64,000 nucleotides of DNA from Paludibacteraceae bacterium (GCA_017558065.1 JAFYWK010000079.1:1-64000), one strand, 5' to 3'. Counted from the stretch's first letter, positions 41,785-50,570 are shown. The notes: generated by a model from the letters alone, not told the origin. A program made the numbers and translations.

Positions 41785-43434
41785 TTACAAATCCTTAACA
41801 AGACGGACACTGCGCCCTGTGTCGCGATAGTCGTTGTTACTCATGTACGCTTCTGTGGGGTCGAAGACGAGGTCAAACGCGCGACCGCTATCGTACCTAG
41901 TAGCAGACCAATAGAAGCCGTAGCCATGCACTAAGCTTACACTTGTACCCCAGCGCATGCCTGCGGCAGGCAAGAAGACGGCACCTGCGGATTCGAGTTT
42001 GGACCATTGCTTGGCAGTAAGGGTTTGGTAAGCAGCGTAATAATCAGAACCAAAGTCAATATGAAAACCTGATTGGAATGTAACATCTGCTGGGCATGTC
42101 CAACTATCGGGCAATAGGATTAAACCATTTGCACCATCTACTTGGGCAACACCACAGAGAGAAGAATAATTTGGACGCTCTAAAAGAAGATAATGCCACT
42201 CATCATAATTCAATGTACGCCATGTATTTGGAACATCATTATCTATCTTATTTGTACCCCAATCAACGAAACTACCTGAGTAATTACTGTAATCAGTAGA
42301 TGTACTGACACCAAAATAAGTTTCACTAGTGCTCCAACCGAATAAATCCAACCAACCATTATAACTAGAACCATAATTGATAGAAGAAATATTGCTATTA
42401 GCATTACCAATATAATCGGTTTGATTCTCCGCAAAACGCCATTTGTTATTTGCTGGATGGTATTGCAAGTTACCCTTAGAGAAAGTCACTTGTTTGTCAG
42501 TTGCAACAGAAAACGCATCAATACTTGCAGAAGGATTGTCTGGATTCTCTGGCTCTGTTGGTGTGTCGGGTGTCATTGTTCCCCCTTCAATATCCTTAAC
42601 AAGACGCACAGGCAGCCCCGTGTAGCGCCCGTAGATGCCCACATTCGCTCTTTTCGAGTCGAAGTGGAAGCAGCCCGCGTCGCTGCTAAGGTCCTCAGTG
42701 ACAGACCAATATAAGCCGTAGCGCTGCACACTGTACACACTCGAGCCGATGCGCTCGCCTGCGGCAGGCAGGAAGACAGCACCTGCGGATTCTAGTTTTG
42801 ACCACTCCGCAGCGGTAAATGTTTGATAAACAGCATAATAATCAACACCATTGTTACTATGGAAACCTGACTTGAAGGTAATACCCTCTGGACATGTCCA
42901 ACTATCGGGCAAGAACACCAAACCATTGACACCATTCACCTGAGCTACACCACAGAGAGAAGAGGCATTGGTACGAGTATGTCGGAGATAATACCACTCA
43001 TCATAAGTCAATGTACGCCAGGTATTAGGAGCATAATTGCCGATTCTATTGGTTCCCCAATCAACAAAAGAACCACTATAATCATCAGAATCCTCAGATG
43101 TACTTACACCAAAATTAGTAGCACCTGTACTCCAACCGAAGAGGTCGATTTTGTCTGCAAGAGCATCACCATCTCTACTATCGCCATAAGTAGGGTCGGA
43201 AGATACACTACCACCTGTTACATTATCCACACCGATAATATCCCACTGATTCTCAGCAAAAGACCATGTGTTGGTGGATTGGGTATATTGCAAGTTGCCC
43301 TTGGAGAAAGTCACAGTTTTCCCCTCTCCAACAGAGAATACACCAATACCAGTTTGTTTTTCAGGAGCATTCTCTTCACAACCTGAGAATAACAAAGTCA
43401 TTACACTAATGACTAAACTAAATAACTTTTTCAT
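41785..43434 (-). CDS. Lipoprotein with two paralogous FSU-type domains
   Basis: A 549-residue exported lipoprotein: signal MKKLFSLVISVMTLLFSGCEE with lipobox FSGC. Two copies of a domain of about 250 residues follow (about 30-280 and 305-549). Each has the order VTFSKGNLQY, FAENQWDIIG or FAENQTDYIG, LFGWST, GSFVDWGTN, PNTWRTLTYDEWYYL or its equivalent, CGVAQVNGVNGL, LPDSWTCP, AGAVFLPAAGER and a final RLVKDL. This is the pattern of the Fibrobacter-succinogenes-type major paralogous domain / formylglycine-like fold found in surface proteins. A Thr/Pro/Asn linker (TPTEPENPDNPS) joins the copies. The role is probably surface binding; the ligand is unknown. Confidence 0.75.
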   Translation of the reverse strand: MKKLFSLVISVMTLLFSGCEENAPEKQTGIGVFSVGEGKTVTFSKGNLQYTQSTNTWSFAENQWDIIGVDNVTGGSVSSDPTYGDSRDGDALADKIDLFGWSTGATNFGVSTSEDSDDYSGSFVDWGTNRIGNYAPNTWRTLTYDEWYYLRHTRTNASSLCGVAQVNGVNGLVFLPDSWTCPEGITFKSGFHSNNGVDYYAVYQTFTAAEWSKLESAGAVFLPAAGERIGSSVYSVQRYGLYWSVTEDLSSDAGCFHFDSKRANVGIYGRYTGLPVRLVKDIEGGTMTPDTPTEPENPDNPSASIDAFSVATDKQVTFSKGNLQYHPANNKWRFAENQTDYIGNANSNISSINYGSSYNGWLDLFGWSTSETYFGVSTSTDYSNYSGSFVDWGTNKIDNDVPNTWRTLNYDEWHYLLLERPNYSSLCGVAQVDGANGLILLPDSWTCPADVTFQSGFHIDFGSDYYAAYQTLTAKQWSKLESAGAVFLPAAGMRWGTSVSLVHGYGFYWSATRYDSGRAFDLVFDPTEAYMSNNDYRDTGRSVRLVKDL

Positions 43435-43503
43435 TTGTTATTGAATGTTTTGTAGGACATTGGCTCCAAACGCCCCGTGAATGTATAAAAAAGCGTGGAA
43501 CCT

Positions 43504-43511
43504 TACCTTTG
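43504..43511 (+). promoter_or_regulatory. -7 promoter element TACCTTTG of the structured RNA
   Basis: The full TAnnTTTG match TACCTTTG is placed 10 bp before a long dyad whose transcript would start near 43518. Confidence 0.7.
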
Positions 43512-43517
43512 CTTATT

Positions 43518-43729
43518 CTCTCGTTCGAGGTTCCTGCAAGACCCTACCAACAAGAATAAGCAAGCAACGCCCACGCCGAATATGAATGCCACCAAACAGA
43601 GCAGTCCACGAGGGACGCTCTGCGGCGGGATATACATATCCCAAAGGGCGTTTACTGCCTTCTTGTTCTGGGCTGGTGAAATTTTGCAGGATCTCGAACG
43701 ACCAAAACAAGCGCTAATAAACGCTTTTT
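43518..43729 (+). ncRNA. Structured non-coding RNA, 6S-like rod
   Basis: A promoter core at 43504-43511 and an intrinsic terminator at 43709-43729 bound a transcript of about 210 nt that folds into one long rod. TCGTTCGAG (43521-43529) pairs with CTCGAACGA (43693-43701), TCCTGCAA (43532-43539) with TTGCAGGA (43684-43691), and AACGCCC (43566-43572) with GGGCGTT (43646-43652). Inside are two hairpins: CAGAGC/GCTCTG (43597-43622) and GGGATAT/ATATCCC (43627-43642). No credible protein is encoded. Size and the rod with internal loops fit 6S RNA, which mimics an open promoter and binds RNA polymerase. The identity is inferred from shape only; another Bacteroidales-specific RNA is possible. Confidence 0.6.
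43709..43729 (+). terminator. Intrinsic terminator of the structured RNA
   Basis: AAGCG, loop CTAATAAA, CGCTT followed by TTTT: a short stem with a U tract eight bases after the closing stem of the RNA. Confidence 0.65.
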
Positions 43730-43735
43730 AATTAT

Positions 43736-44321
43736 GTCTGCAAACTTTTGGTTTGCGACTGCAAAGGTAGTGATTTATTTTGGATTGAGCAAGGGAATAG
43801 CGACTTTTTAGTCAACTTTCTTAGGAAATTCGCCAACCTTTTTAGGAAATGGGACAACTTTTTTAGGATACCAATCTTAACAAAACGCACTTTTTGGTCG
43901 CGAGGAGTTGAGTAGGAGTTCTCTCGGTCGTCTGTCGGTGTTCTCTCGGTGGAATAAGGTAAGGTATAAGAGAGGGAAAAGAGAGGGAAATCTTAATAAA
44001 ACGCACTTTTTTTGGAAAAACTCACTCAAAAGTGAAGTTTTGCTCGTTTTTTTTGCATTTGTGCAATTTTTGTTGTACCTTCGGACATCTGCCTTAGCTT
44101 TGATTTAGCCGCCCAAAATACCATCACACAATCAAAGCTAATTCCCCCGTAGCTACGTTCGCGCTATGCAGCACATACTACAGTTCGCTCGCATTTTTTT
44201 GAAAAATACGGCTGCGCCTTCTGAATCAGCTTATTGCTTACCACTTACATATGCAAGCATCTGACAGGGCAGCAATAAACTGATTCAATAGATTGATAAT
44301 CTATCATTTTTCAAAAAAAAG
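43736..44321. other. Gene-free stretch upstream of mfd with two dyads
   Basis: No credible gene. It holds a degenerate promoter-like block (TTTTTGTTGTACCTTCGG, core at 44077-44084), a hairpin TTAGCTTTGATT/AATCAAAGCTAA (44094-44105 with 44130-44141), and inverted arms at 44191-44237 and 44272-44322. Several TTTTTAGGAAA-like T-rich words occur at 43805-43870. Confidence 0.5.
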
Positions 44322-44322
44322 C
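44191..44322. repeat. Inverted-arm element next to the mfd promoter
   Basis: The left arm (44191-44237) and the reverse complement of the right arm (44272-44322) share TTTTTTTGAAAAAT at the outside and TGAATCAGYTTATTGC at the inside, with a divergent middle. The spacer is about 34 bp. It resembles a small MITE-like or hairpin element. Confidence 0.6.
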
Positions 44323-44363
44323 TCGCTTTTCTTGCGTATGTGCATTTTTTGTAGTACCTTTGT
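44322..44363 (+). promoter_or_regulatory. mfd promoter block, copy 2 of a 42-bp exact repeat
   Basis: Identical over 42 bp to 35436-35477, with the core TACCTTTG at 44355-44362. Transcription would start near 44369, only a few bases before the mfd ATG. Confidence 0.8.
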
Positions 44364-44371
44364 CCCGATTT

Positions 44372-47300
44372 ATGCAAATGGGGGAGTTAGAGCAACTATT
44401 TGCCCTGCATCCAGAGGTGAATGTATTGGCAAAAGAATTAAGTAAAAAGTGCGAAAAACATTTTTTACTGAGGAATCTCTTTGCCTCATCCCAAAGTTTA
44501 TTGCTCCATGCGGTGCACCAGCAGTTGCTAGCTGCCAAGCAATATCGTCCCATCCTCGTTGTATTAGACAACGCCGACGACGCACAATACATGTACGCCG
44601 ATCTTCGCACACTGAGTGGCGATCAGGGCGTGTATTTCTTTCCCTCCTCCCATCGCCGCCGACAAAAGACCGACGAAGCGATGCTCGTACAGCGCACCGA
44701 AGTGCTGAGCGCACTGGTAGCGGGTAAGGGACGCTCTAATGAGCTAATGGGTAATGAATATAGGGTAATCATTGTCACCTATCCCGAAGCATTAGCCGAG
44801 TCGGTTCCCCACCCTAACACGCTCCAGCAGCAAACGATTAGTCTGCACACCGAACAAGAGATAGCACAATCCTTACTCATCAAACAGCTGCTCGAACTGC
44901 ACTTCCAACGCGTGGATTTCGTCTATGAACCAGGGCAGTTCGCCGTGCGAGGCGGAATAGTGGATATCTATAGTTTTGCCCACGATAACCCCTACCGCGT
45001 GGATTTCTTTGGCGACGAAGTGGACTCTATTCGCGAGTTTGACATCGAAACACAACTCTCGCAGACCCGCCTCACGTCCATCGACATTGTAGGCGCAAAC
45101 ACCCAAGAGGAATCGACATACATCACGGAATATCTGTCCGACAAAACCCTGTGGGTAAGCAACGACTTCAACCTCGTGCAATACAAGCTAAACAACGCTA
45201 CACCACTCTCCACCACGCTAAACAACTCTAAACCACGCTACACCACCATCGAGATAGGACAGAAAAGCAGTTTCCCCACCTACGACACGCTGGATTTTGA
45301 CACACTGCCTCAACCCACCTTCAATAAGAACTTTGATATTCTCATAGATGACCTCAGTGCGCGCGTACGCGATGGATATAAGGTGTATATCCTCGCCGAA
45401 CAAGTGAAGCAGACCGATCGCCTGCGCGCCATCTTCGAGGATAAAGAATCGGGCATCACATTCATACCTATCAACCAGACCTTGCACGCAGGTTTCGTGG
45501 ACAACGCTGCCAAGATATGTTGCTACACCGATCATCAGATATTCGAGCGCTACCACCGCGTCACACTCCGTTCGGAGAACGCCAGACGAGGCAAAGCAAT
45601 CATCACACTCAAAGAAATCAACCAACTGCAAGTGGGTGATTATGTGGTACATGTGGACCACGGAATTGGTCAGTTTGCGGGACTGGTAACCACCAATTTC
45701 TATGGTCGCCCCCAAGAGAGTATCAAGCTCACCTATCGCGGCGGCGATACGATTTTTGTCAGCATTCACAACCTACACCGTATCTCTAAATACAAGGGAC
45801 GCGAAGGCAGCGAACCTACCATCTCACGCCTCGGTTCGGGCGCATGGGAGCGCATGAAAGAGCGCACCAAAGACAAGGTGAAAGACATCGCCCGCGACCT
45901 CATCCGTCTCTACGCCACCCGCAAGCAGCAACAGGGCTTTGCCTACTCGCCCGACGGCTATATGCAGCACGAGTTAGAGGCATCTTTCTTCTACGAAGAC
46001 ACCCCCGATCAAGCCAAAGCCACCTTGGATATCAAGCACGACATGGAAAGTCCTATGCCTATGGACCGATTGGTCTGCGGCGATGTGGGTTTTGGTAAGA
46101 CCGAAGTGGCGATGCGCGCTGCATTCAAAGCCGCTACAGATGGCAAGCAAGTGGCTGTACTGGTGCCCACCACCGTGCTCGCTATGCAGCACTACAACAC
46201 CTTCCGCGAGCGTTTTCGCGATTTCCCAGTACGGATTGAATACCTAAGCCGCAGCAAATCGGCAAAACAGGTAAAAGAGATTCTTGCAGACCTAAAAGAG
46301 GGAAAGATTGACATACTGGTGGGCACACACAAGCTGGTAGGCAAACAGGTATTGTGGAAGGACCTTGGACTGCTCATCATTGACGAAGAACAGAAGTTTG
46401 GAGTGGCCGTCAAAGAGAAACTCAAATCGCTGCGTACCAACGTGGATGTACTGACACTGACCGCCACACCTATACCGCGTACCTTGCAGTTCTCGCTGCT
46501 GGGCGCACGCGACCTGAACATCATCAACACCCCACCGCCCAACCGCTATCCCGTTATGACAGAGTGCATTACGCTCGACGATGAAGACATCATCAAAGAG
46601 GCGATTCAGCTGGAGATGCAGCGCAACGGACAAGTATATGTGGTTTGCAACCGCATTGAGATGTTGCCCCGCATAGAGAATCGTATCCTGCGCCTGTGTC
46701 CCGAAGCACGCACCGTGATTGCACACGGACAGATGCCCGCGGGCGAGATGGAAGAGCGATTGGAGGCATTCATCAACTACGACTACGATATTCTCATCTC
46801 CACCACCATCATCGAATCGGGTGTGGATATTCCGAATGTGAATACGATCATCATCCATTCGGCACAGCACTATGGTTTGTCCGACTTGCACCAACTGCGC
46901 GGACGCGTAGGTCGCTCCAACCGCAAAGCGTATTGCTATTTGGTCACACCAGACAAAGAACTGCTCACCAGCGATGCGCGCCGCCGACTGGACGCGCTGA
47001 CCACGTTTGCTGAGTTGGGCTCGGGTTTCCAATTGGCCATGCAAGACTTAGATATCCGCGGAGCGGGAAATATGCTGGGGGCAGAACAAAGTGGTTTCAT
47101 CTCCGACTTGGGCTATGACACCTATCAGCGCATACTCAACGAAGCCGTAGAAGAGATCCGCGAAGAGATGTTAGAATCGCCTGATAGCCAATATCCAATA
47201 GGCGGAACGCCGTCCTATAGCCCGCAGGGCGTCCAATATCCTAAGCAATGGTGCAACGATAGTCTGCTGGAGAGCGACCTCTCTCTCTCTTTTCCACCGA

Positions 47301-47728
47301 CATATATCGAAAACATCTCCGAACGTATCACATTGTACCGCGAATTAGACAATCTGAGCAGCGAAGATGCTCTTCTCGAATATCAAAAGCGATTGATTGA
47401 CCGATTCGGTCCGTTGCCAGAGGAGGCAGAGCAATTGTTGAACGTAGTGAGATTGCGTTGGCTATGCTGCAAAATGGGTATCGAGAAAGTGATACTCAAG
47501 CAAGAACGCATGTCGTTGTACTTCACCAACAGCCATCCTAAATACTTCCAATCGGAGATCTTTGGCAAGCTGGTGCAATATGCTTGTTCGCGTGCTGACC
47601 GTTGTCGCCTAGTAGAAGATAAGAATCGCGAAGGCAAACCCACTGGCAAACGCTATATGGTGGTGCAACAGGTGAAGACCATTGGCGGAGCACTGCATTT
47701 GCTCAGCAAAGTGATGGGGGCAGTATAG
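44372..47728 (+). CDS. mfd: Transcription-repair coupling factor
   Basis: About 1118 residues from ATG 44372; ATG 44378 is also possible, and an upstream TTG at 44360 lies inside the promoter core. Mfd removes stalled RNA polymerase and recruits UvrA. Order: UvrB-like N-terminal domains (FFPSSHRRRQKTDEAM, QFAVRGGIVDIYSF), RNA-polymerase-interaction domain (GDYVVHVDHGIGQFAGL), then the RecG-like motor with RLVCGDVGFGKTEVAMRAAF (Walker A), LLIIDEEQKFGV (DEEQ box), LTLTATPIPRTLQ, and HQLRGRVGRSNRKAYCY, and the C-terminal TRCF domain. Two translated repeats interrupt it: a decamer block (45186-45245) and a two-hairpin element (47187-47242). All motor motifs are intact. Confidence 0.97.
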   Translation: MQMGELEQLFALHPEVNVLAKELSKKCEKHFLLRNLFASSQSLLLHAVHQQLLAAKQYRPILVVLDNADDAQYMYADLRTLSGDQGVYFFPSSHRRRQKTDEAMLVQRTEVLSALVAGKGRSNELMGNEYRVIIVTYPEALAESVPHPNTLQQQTISLHTEQEIAQSLLIKQLLELHFQRVDFVYEPGQFAVRGGIVDIYSFAHDNPYRVDFFGDEVDSIREFDIETQLSQTRLTSIDIVGANTQEESTYITEYLSDKTLWVSNDFNLVQYKLNNATPLSTTLNNSKPRYTTIEIGQKSSFPTYDTLDFDTLPQPTFNKNFDILIDDLSARVRDGYKVYILAEQVKQTDRLRAIFEDKESGITFIPINQTLHAGFVDNAAKICCYTDHQIFERYHRVTLRSENARRGKAIITLKEINQLQVGDYVVHVDHGIGQFAGLVTTNFYGRPQESIKLTYRGGDTIFVSIHNLHRISKYKGREGSEPTISRLGSGAWERMKERTKDKVKDIARDLIRLYATRKQQQGFAYSPDGYMQHELEASFFYEDTPDQAKATLDIKHDMESPMPMDRLVCGDVGFGKTEVAMRAAFKAATDGKQVAVLVPTTVLAMQHYNTFRERFRDFPVRIEYLSRSKSAKQVKEILADLKEGKIDILVGTHKLVGKQVLWKDLGLLIIDEEQKFGVAVKEKLKSLRTNVDVLTLTATPIPRTLQFSLLGARDLNIINTPPPNRYPVMTECITLDDEDIIKEAIQLEMQRNGQVYVVCNRIEMLPRIENRILRLCPEARTVIAHGQMPAGEMEERLEAFINYDYDILISTTIIESGVDIPNVNTIIIHSAQHYGLSDLHQLRGRVGRSNRKAYCYLVTPDKELLTSDARRRLDALTTFAELGSGFQLAMQDLDIRGAGNMLGAEQSGFISDLGYDTYQRILNEAVEEIREEMLESPDSQYPIGGTPSYSPQGVQYPKQWCNDSLLESDLSLSFPPTYIENISERITLYRELDNLSSEDALLEYQKRLIDRFGPLPEEAEQLLNVVRLRWLCCKMGIEKVILKQERMSLYFTNSHPKYFQSEIFGKLVQYACSRADRCRLVEDKNREGKPTGKRYMVVQQVKTIGGALHLLSKVMGAV
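45186..45245 (+). repeat. In-frame decamer repeat in mfd, 6 units
   Basis: AGCTAAACAA, CGCTACACCA, CTCTCCACCA, CGCTAAACAA, CTCTAAACCA, CGCTACACCA: an exact 10-bp period over 60 bp. It encodes KLNNATPLSTTLNNSKPRYT between the UvrB-like region and the next domain. The same units occur in pyrK. Confidence 0.85.
47187..47242 (-). repeat. Two-hairpin element, inverted copy in mfd
   Basis: In reverse complement it reads TATTGGACGCCCTGCGGGC, then TATAGGACGGCGTTCCGCC, then TATTGGATATTGG, matching 36001-36055 except in hairpin loops and a few bases. Here it is translated from the other strand as QYPIGGTPSYSPQGVQYPKQ. Confidence 0.85.
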
Positions 47729-47767
47729 CACGCAAGAGAGCGATTACTCCAGAAAAAAAAGACGTCT

Positions 47768-48340
47768 TTATGAAAAAAAGACGCCTTCAACAAAGATTTT
47801 GATGCCTATCAGAATGAGGATCACGCCTCCGAGCAGGGTTACGTTCATTCTCAGACGCGTACCCACCAAATGACCAATCACAAACCCTGTCATGGAAAAC
47901 AGAAAACAGGTTGCCGCAATCACTCCCACTGCTATCCACAGCACCTCGGGGTGCGGAATAAAGATAACTCCAGTAGCCAAGGTATCCATCGAAGTGGCAA
48001 ACGCCAACGACAACAATCCCAAGAAAGAGAAGTCGGCCAAATGTGCCTCATCGTCTTCGCCGTGGAGCGAGTCATAGATCATCTTACCACCAATACATCC
48101 AAGCAATGCCAGGGCTATCCATGGGGCAAAACGCTCAAAGAAAGTAGCGAACAGACTGCCGGCGAAATAGCCAATCAAGGGCATGCCCGCATGGAATACG
48201 CCGAAGAGCAATGCCATGAGCATGGGTTTGATATAGCGAGGCACATAGCCATGCGGCGAAGTGAGCCCCTTGCACACCGACACCGCAAAGCAGTCCATGG
48301 CCAAACCAATGGCAAGCAATATGATGGTGAGAATGCTCAT
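47768..48340 (-). CDS. mntP: Manganese efflux pump MntP
   Basis: A 190-residue membrane protein with six hydrophobic segments and the two DUF204-type repeats: GLAMDCFAVSVCKGL in the first helix and FATSMDTLATGVIF in the fourth, each with the essential Asp. It exports Mn2+ across the inner membrane. Length matches E. coli MntP closely. Its start overlaps the stop of the deformylase gene by 4 bp, so it is the last gene of the minus-strand unit running from 50570. No manganese riboswitch is visible, which fits its position inside an operon. Confidence 0.93.
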   Translation of the reverse strand: MSILTIILLAIGLAMDCFAVSVCKGLTSPHGYVPRYIKPMLMALLFGVFHAGMPLIGYFAGSLFATFFERFAPWIALALLGCIGGKMIYDSLHGEDDEAHLADFSFLGLLSLAFATSMDTLATGVIFIPHPEVLWIAVGVIAATCFLFSMTGFVIGHLVGTRLRMNVTLLGGVILILIGIKIFVEGVFFS

Positions 48341-48885
48341 CGTTTCGTGCGATAGCGCGCAGCGACTTTGCCTTTGGCAATGTTGGTGAGTTTGGTTTTG
48401 ACAAACTGACGACGGATAGGCGAGATACGGTCGGTGAAGACATGTCCCTCCAGATGATCGTACTCATGTTGGATAATACGAGCAGCAAAACCATCATACG
48501 TCTCCGTATGCTCGGTGAAGTTCTCATCCATATAGCGAATCGTGATGCTGGCAGGACGAATCACATTTTCAGAAATACCAGGCAACGAGAGACAACCCTC
48601 CGAGAAAGTGCTATCCTCCTCGCTCTCCTCAATAATCTCAGGGTTGATAAACACCTTCTTGAAATCCTGACACTCAGGATAGTCCTCTGCCAGTTCGGTG
48701 CCATCTACGATAAAGAGGCGTATCGCCTTGCCAATCTGCGGCGCCGCCAATCCGCAACCCTCAGCCACTTCGAGCGTCTCCCACATATCCGTGAGCAACT
48801 GCTGGAGGTCCAACGATTCGGGAGTAATATCTTCTGTGGGCTTGCGCAACACAGGTTGTCCGTATAAATAAATAGGTAAAATCAT
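48337..48885 (-). CDS. def: Peptide deformylase
   Basis: A 182-residue metalloenzyme that removes the formyl group from new proteins. The three family motifs are intact: GCGLAAPQIG (43-52), EGCLSLPG with Cys98 as metal ligand, and QHEYDHLEG with His140, Glu141 and His144. Length is normal. It lies between ruvX and mntP, overlapping the latter by 4 bp, in a common Bacteroidales arrangement of ruvX, def and a TPR protein gene. Confidence 0.97.
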   Translation of the reverse strand: MILPIYLYGQPVLRKPTEDITPESLDLQQLLTDMWETLEVAEGCGLAAPQIGKAIRLFIVDGTELAEDYPECQDFKKVFINPEIIEESEEDSTFSEGCLSLPGISENVIRPASITIRYMDENFTEHTETYDGFAARIIQHEYDHLEGHVFTDRISPIRRQFVKTKLTNIAKGKVAARYRTKR

Positions 48886-48906
48886 TTTAATTTGCTATTT
48901 GACAAT

Positions 48907-49320
48907 TTACAAAATACTATCCAAATAGCCTTCGAGAATGATGCAAGCTGCCAGTTTGTCCACCACCGATTTGTCTTGGCGTTGGCTCTTCTTCATTCCC
49001 CCAGCAATCATGGCTTGATGTGCCATGACCGAGGTAAAACGCTCATCATATTCCTTCAAAGGCATATTGGGAAACACTTTGCGAAAGCGATTGATAAAAG
49101 GCTGAATATACTGCATCGACTCAGAGTCCTCGCCGTTCATCTGATAAGGATGACCTATGACCACCTCATCGACTTGCTCTTTGGCAAAGTAGTCTATCAA
49201 CCACGCTTCCAGCGTGTGTGTGGGGATAGTAACAAGCGGATTAGCCGTTATGCGGAGCATATCCGTAACGGCTAATCCTGTTCGTTTACGACCGAAGTCT
49301 ATTGCGAGAATACGTCCCAT
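48907..49320 (-). CDS. ruvX: RuvX/YqgF-type RNase H-fold nuclease
   Basis: A 137-residue RNase H-fold protein. The signature LAIDFGRKRTGLAVTD gives the first catalytic Asp, VDEVVIGHPYQMNGED gives the middle Glu-containing region, and DERFTSVMAHQAMI plus DKLAACIILEGYLDS carry the last acids. The family processes the 5' end of 16S rRNA (YqgF) and was once proposed as a Holliday-junction resolvase. Length is normal. Its ATG overlaps the stop of the upstream TPR gene (TAATG), and def follows after 21 bp. Confidence 0.93.
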   Translation of the reverse strand: MGRILAIDFGRKRTGLAVTDMLRITANPLVTIPTHTLEAWLIDYFAKEQVDEVVIGHPYQMNGEDSESMQYIQPFINRFRKVFPNMPLKEYDERFTSVMAHQAMIAGGMKKSQRQDKSVVDKLAACIILEGYLDSIL

Positions 49321-50570
49321 TAGTCAGCGAGTGCTTCGTACTTATCGTCCATGCCGAGACGATAGTAGAGCGAACGAAGCGAGCGCTTGAAATCGTAGTT
49401 GTCTGGCTCCAATTCGTATGCTTTCTCGAAATATGGCAACGCCTTTTGGAAAGCAGCATCAATCTCCACTTTTGCTTTGGCATATGCCTTTGCATCCAAG
49501 TACGCAGCATCATCATTGAGTTTGTTGCCCAAATCTACGTATGCAAAGCCCAATGTCTCCAAGAAGAGCGCATTATTTGGCTCAATAGCAATAGCTTGCT
49601 CAAACGCCTTGAAAGAATCCTCAAAACGACCAATACGAGCGAGGATAGAACCCTTAGAGTTGTAGTATTGACCTACATTAGGCTCGCGAGCGATAGCAAT
49701 ATCCAAATACTCAATAGCTTTCTCCTCTTGACCAGAATTGATGTAGAGGTTGATCAAGTTTTGCATGAACCATGGCTCCTCTGGGAAGAGATCAATGCAA
49801 CCTTTGATAAATTCCACTGCATTCACAGTGTCTTTTTGCTCGATATAGATTTGGTAGATATACTCGTTGGCATAGATGATCTCTTTGCGCAGAGCGTTTG
49901 CATTAGCATGCTCGCTGTTCATGCGACGCAATGTAGCAATCGCCTCCTCATAGCGTTGTGCCTCATATGCAAAACGACCAGCGTAGTAGAGACATGTGTA
50001 GTAACTGGAGTCGCGGAGCAACTTAGCCAATTCCTCTGGATTATCTTGCATAATCTTAGAATCTGGGATATTGCAATGAGCCACAAACATATCGTATGCC
50101 AACGATGGGTCATTAGCTTCATACGCATTAAAACCAGCAGCAATCATCGGTTGGAATTGGAAATACTCAGTCATCTTAGGCAAAATGCTCTTAGGAGTAC
50201 GTGTGTCGTATTTTGCTTTGCCTTTCTTGTCATAAGTAGGTACCAAAGCCAATTCGTAGGCTTTGTTCCAATAGTTAACTGACTCATATACAGCAGCACC
50301 CCATTGGTCAATATTGATATTTTGACCCATTTGGCGTTTGAGGTTATTGGTCTCAAACTCTTTATAGCCAATGAATCCTGCTATATACCATGTATTAGCC
50401 AGATCCTTGGTCTCATCGTTTTGAAGTGCCTCAGCGATAGCTGCGCGAGCGCCTGCATAATCAGGTGTTTCTGCATCAGCCAAACCACGAGCTTTGCTCA
50501 CATTTGCTTTTTGTGCGAAGCAGCCTGCGCTTATCAGCACGAGGGCTGCAAGAAAAATGGATTTTTTCAT
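49320..50570 (-). CDS. Exported TPR-repeat protein
   Basis: A 416-residue protein with a signal peptide (MKKSIFLAALVLISAGCFAQ; the Cys at position 17 could also form a lipobox). The mature part is a TPR solenoid: YYAGRFAYEAQRYEEAIATL, WFMQNLINLYINSGQEEKAI, YYNSKGSILARIGRFEDSFK, LFLETLGFAYVDLGNKLNDD. TPR proteins of this sort occur next to ruvX and def in Bacteroidales. The partner or function is not known; an envelope-assembly scaffold is a reasonable guess. It is the first gene of the TPR-ruvX-def-mntP unit, and the gap to gyrA carries a 9-bp repeat. Confidence 0.8.
   Translation of the reverse strand: MKKSIFLAALVLISAGCFAQKANVSKARGLADAETPDYAGARAAIAEALQNDETKDLANTWYIAGFIGYKEFETNNLKRQMGQNINIDQWGAAVYESVNYWNKAYELALVPTYDKKGKAKYDTRTPKSILPKMTEYFQFQPMIAAGFNAYEANDPSLAYDMFVAHCNIPDSKIMQDNPEELAKLLRDSSYYTCLYYAGRFAYEAQRYEEAIATLRRMNSEHANANALRKEIIYANEYIYQIYIEQKDTVNAVEFIKGCIDLFPEEPWFMQNLINLYINSGQEEKAIEYLDIAIAREPNVGQYYNSKGSILARIGRFEDSFKAFEQAIAIEPNNALFLETLGFAYVDLGNKLNDDAAYLDAKAYAKAKVEIDAAFQKALPYFEKAYELEPDNYDFKRSLRSLYYRLGMDDKYEALAD

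Noticed and set aside
43495..43731. 78-codon plus frame across the structured RNA
   Set aside because: The region is better explained by long-range base pairing plus promoter and terminator; the peptide has no family and begins inside the promoter area.
46292..47044. 250-codon minus-strand frame inside mfd
   Set aside because: It is antisense to conserved helicase motifs and has no family features.
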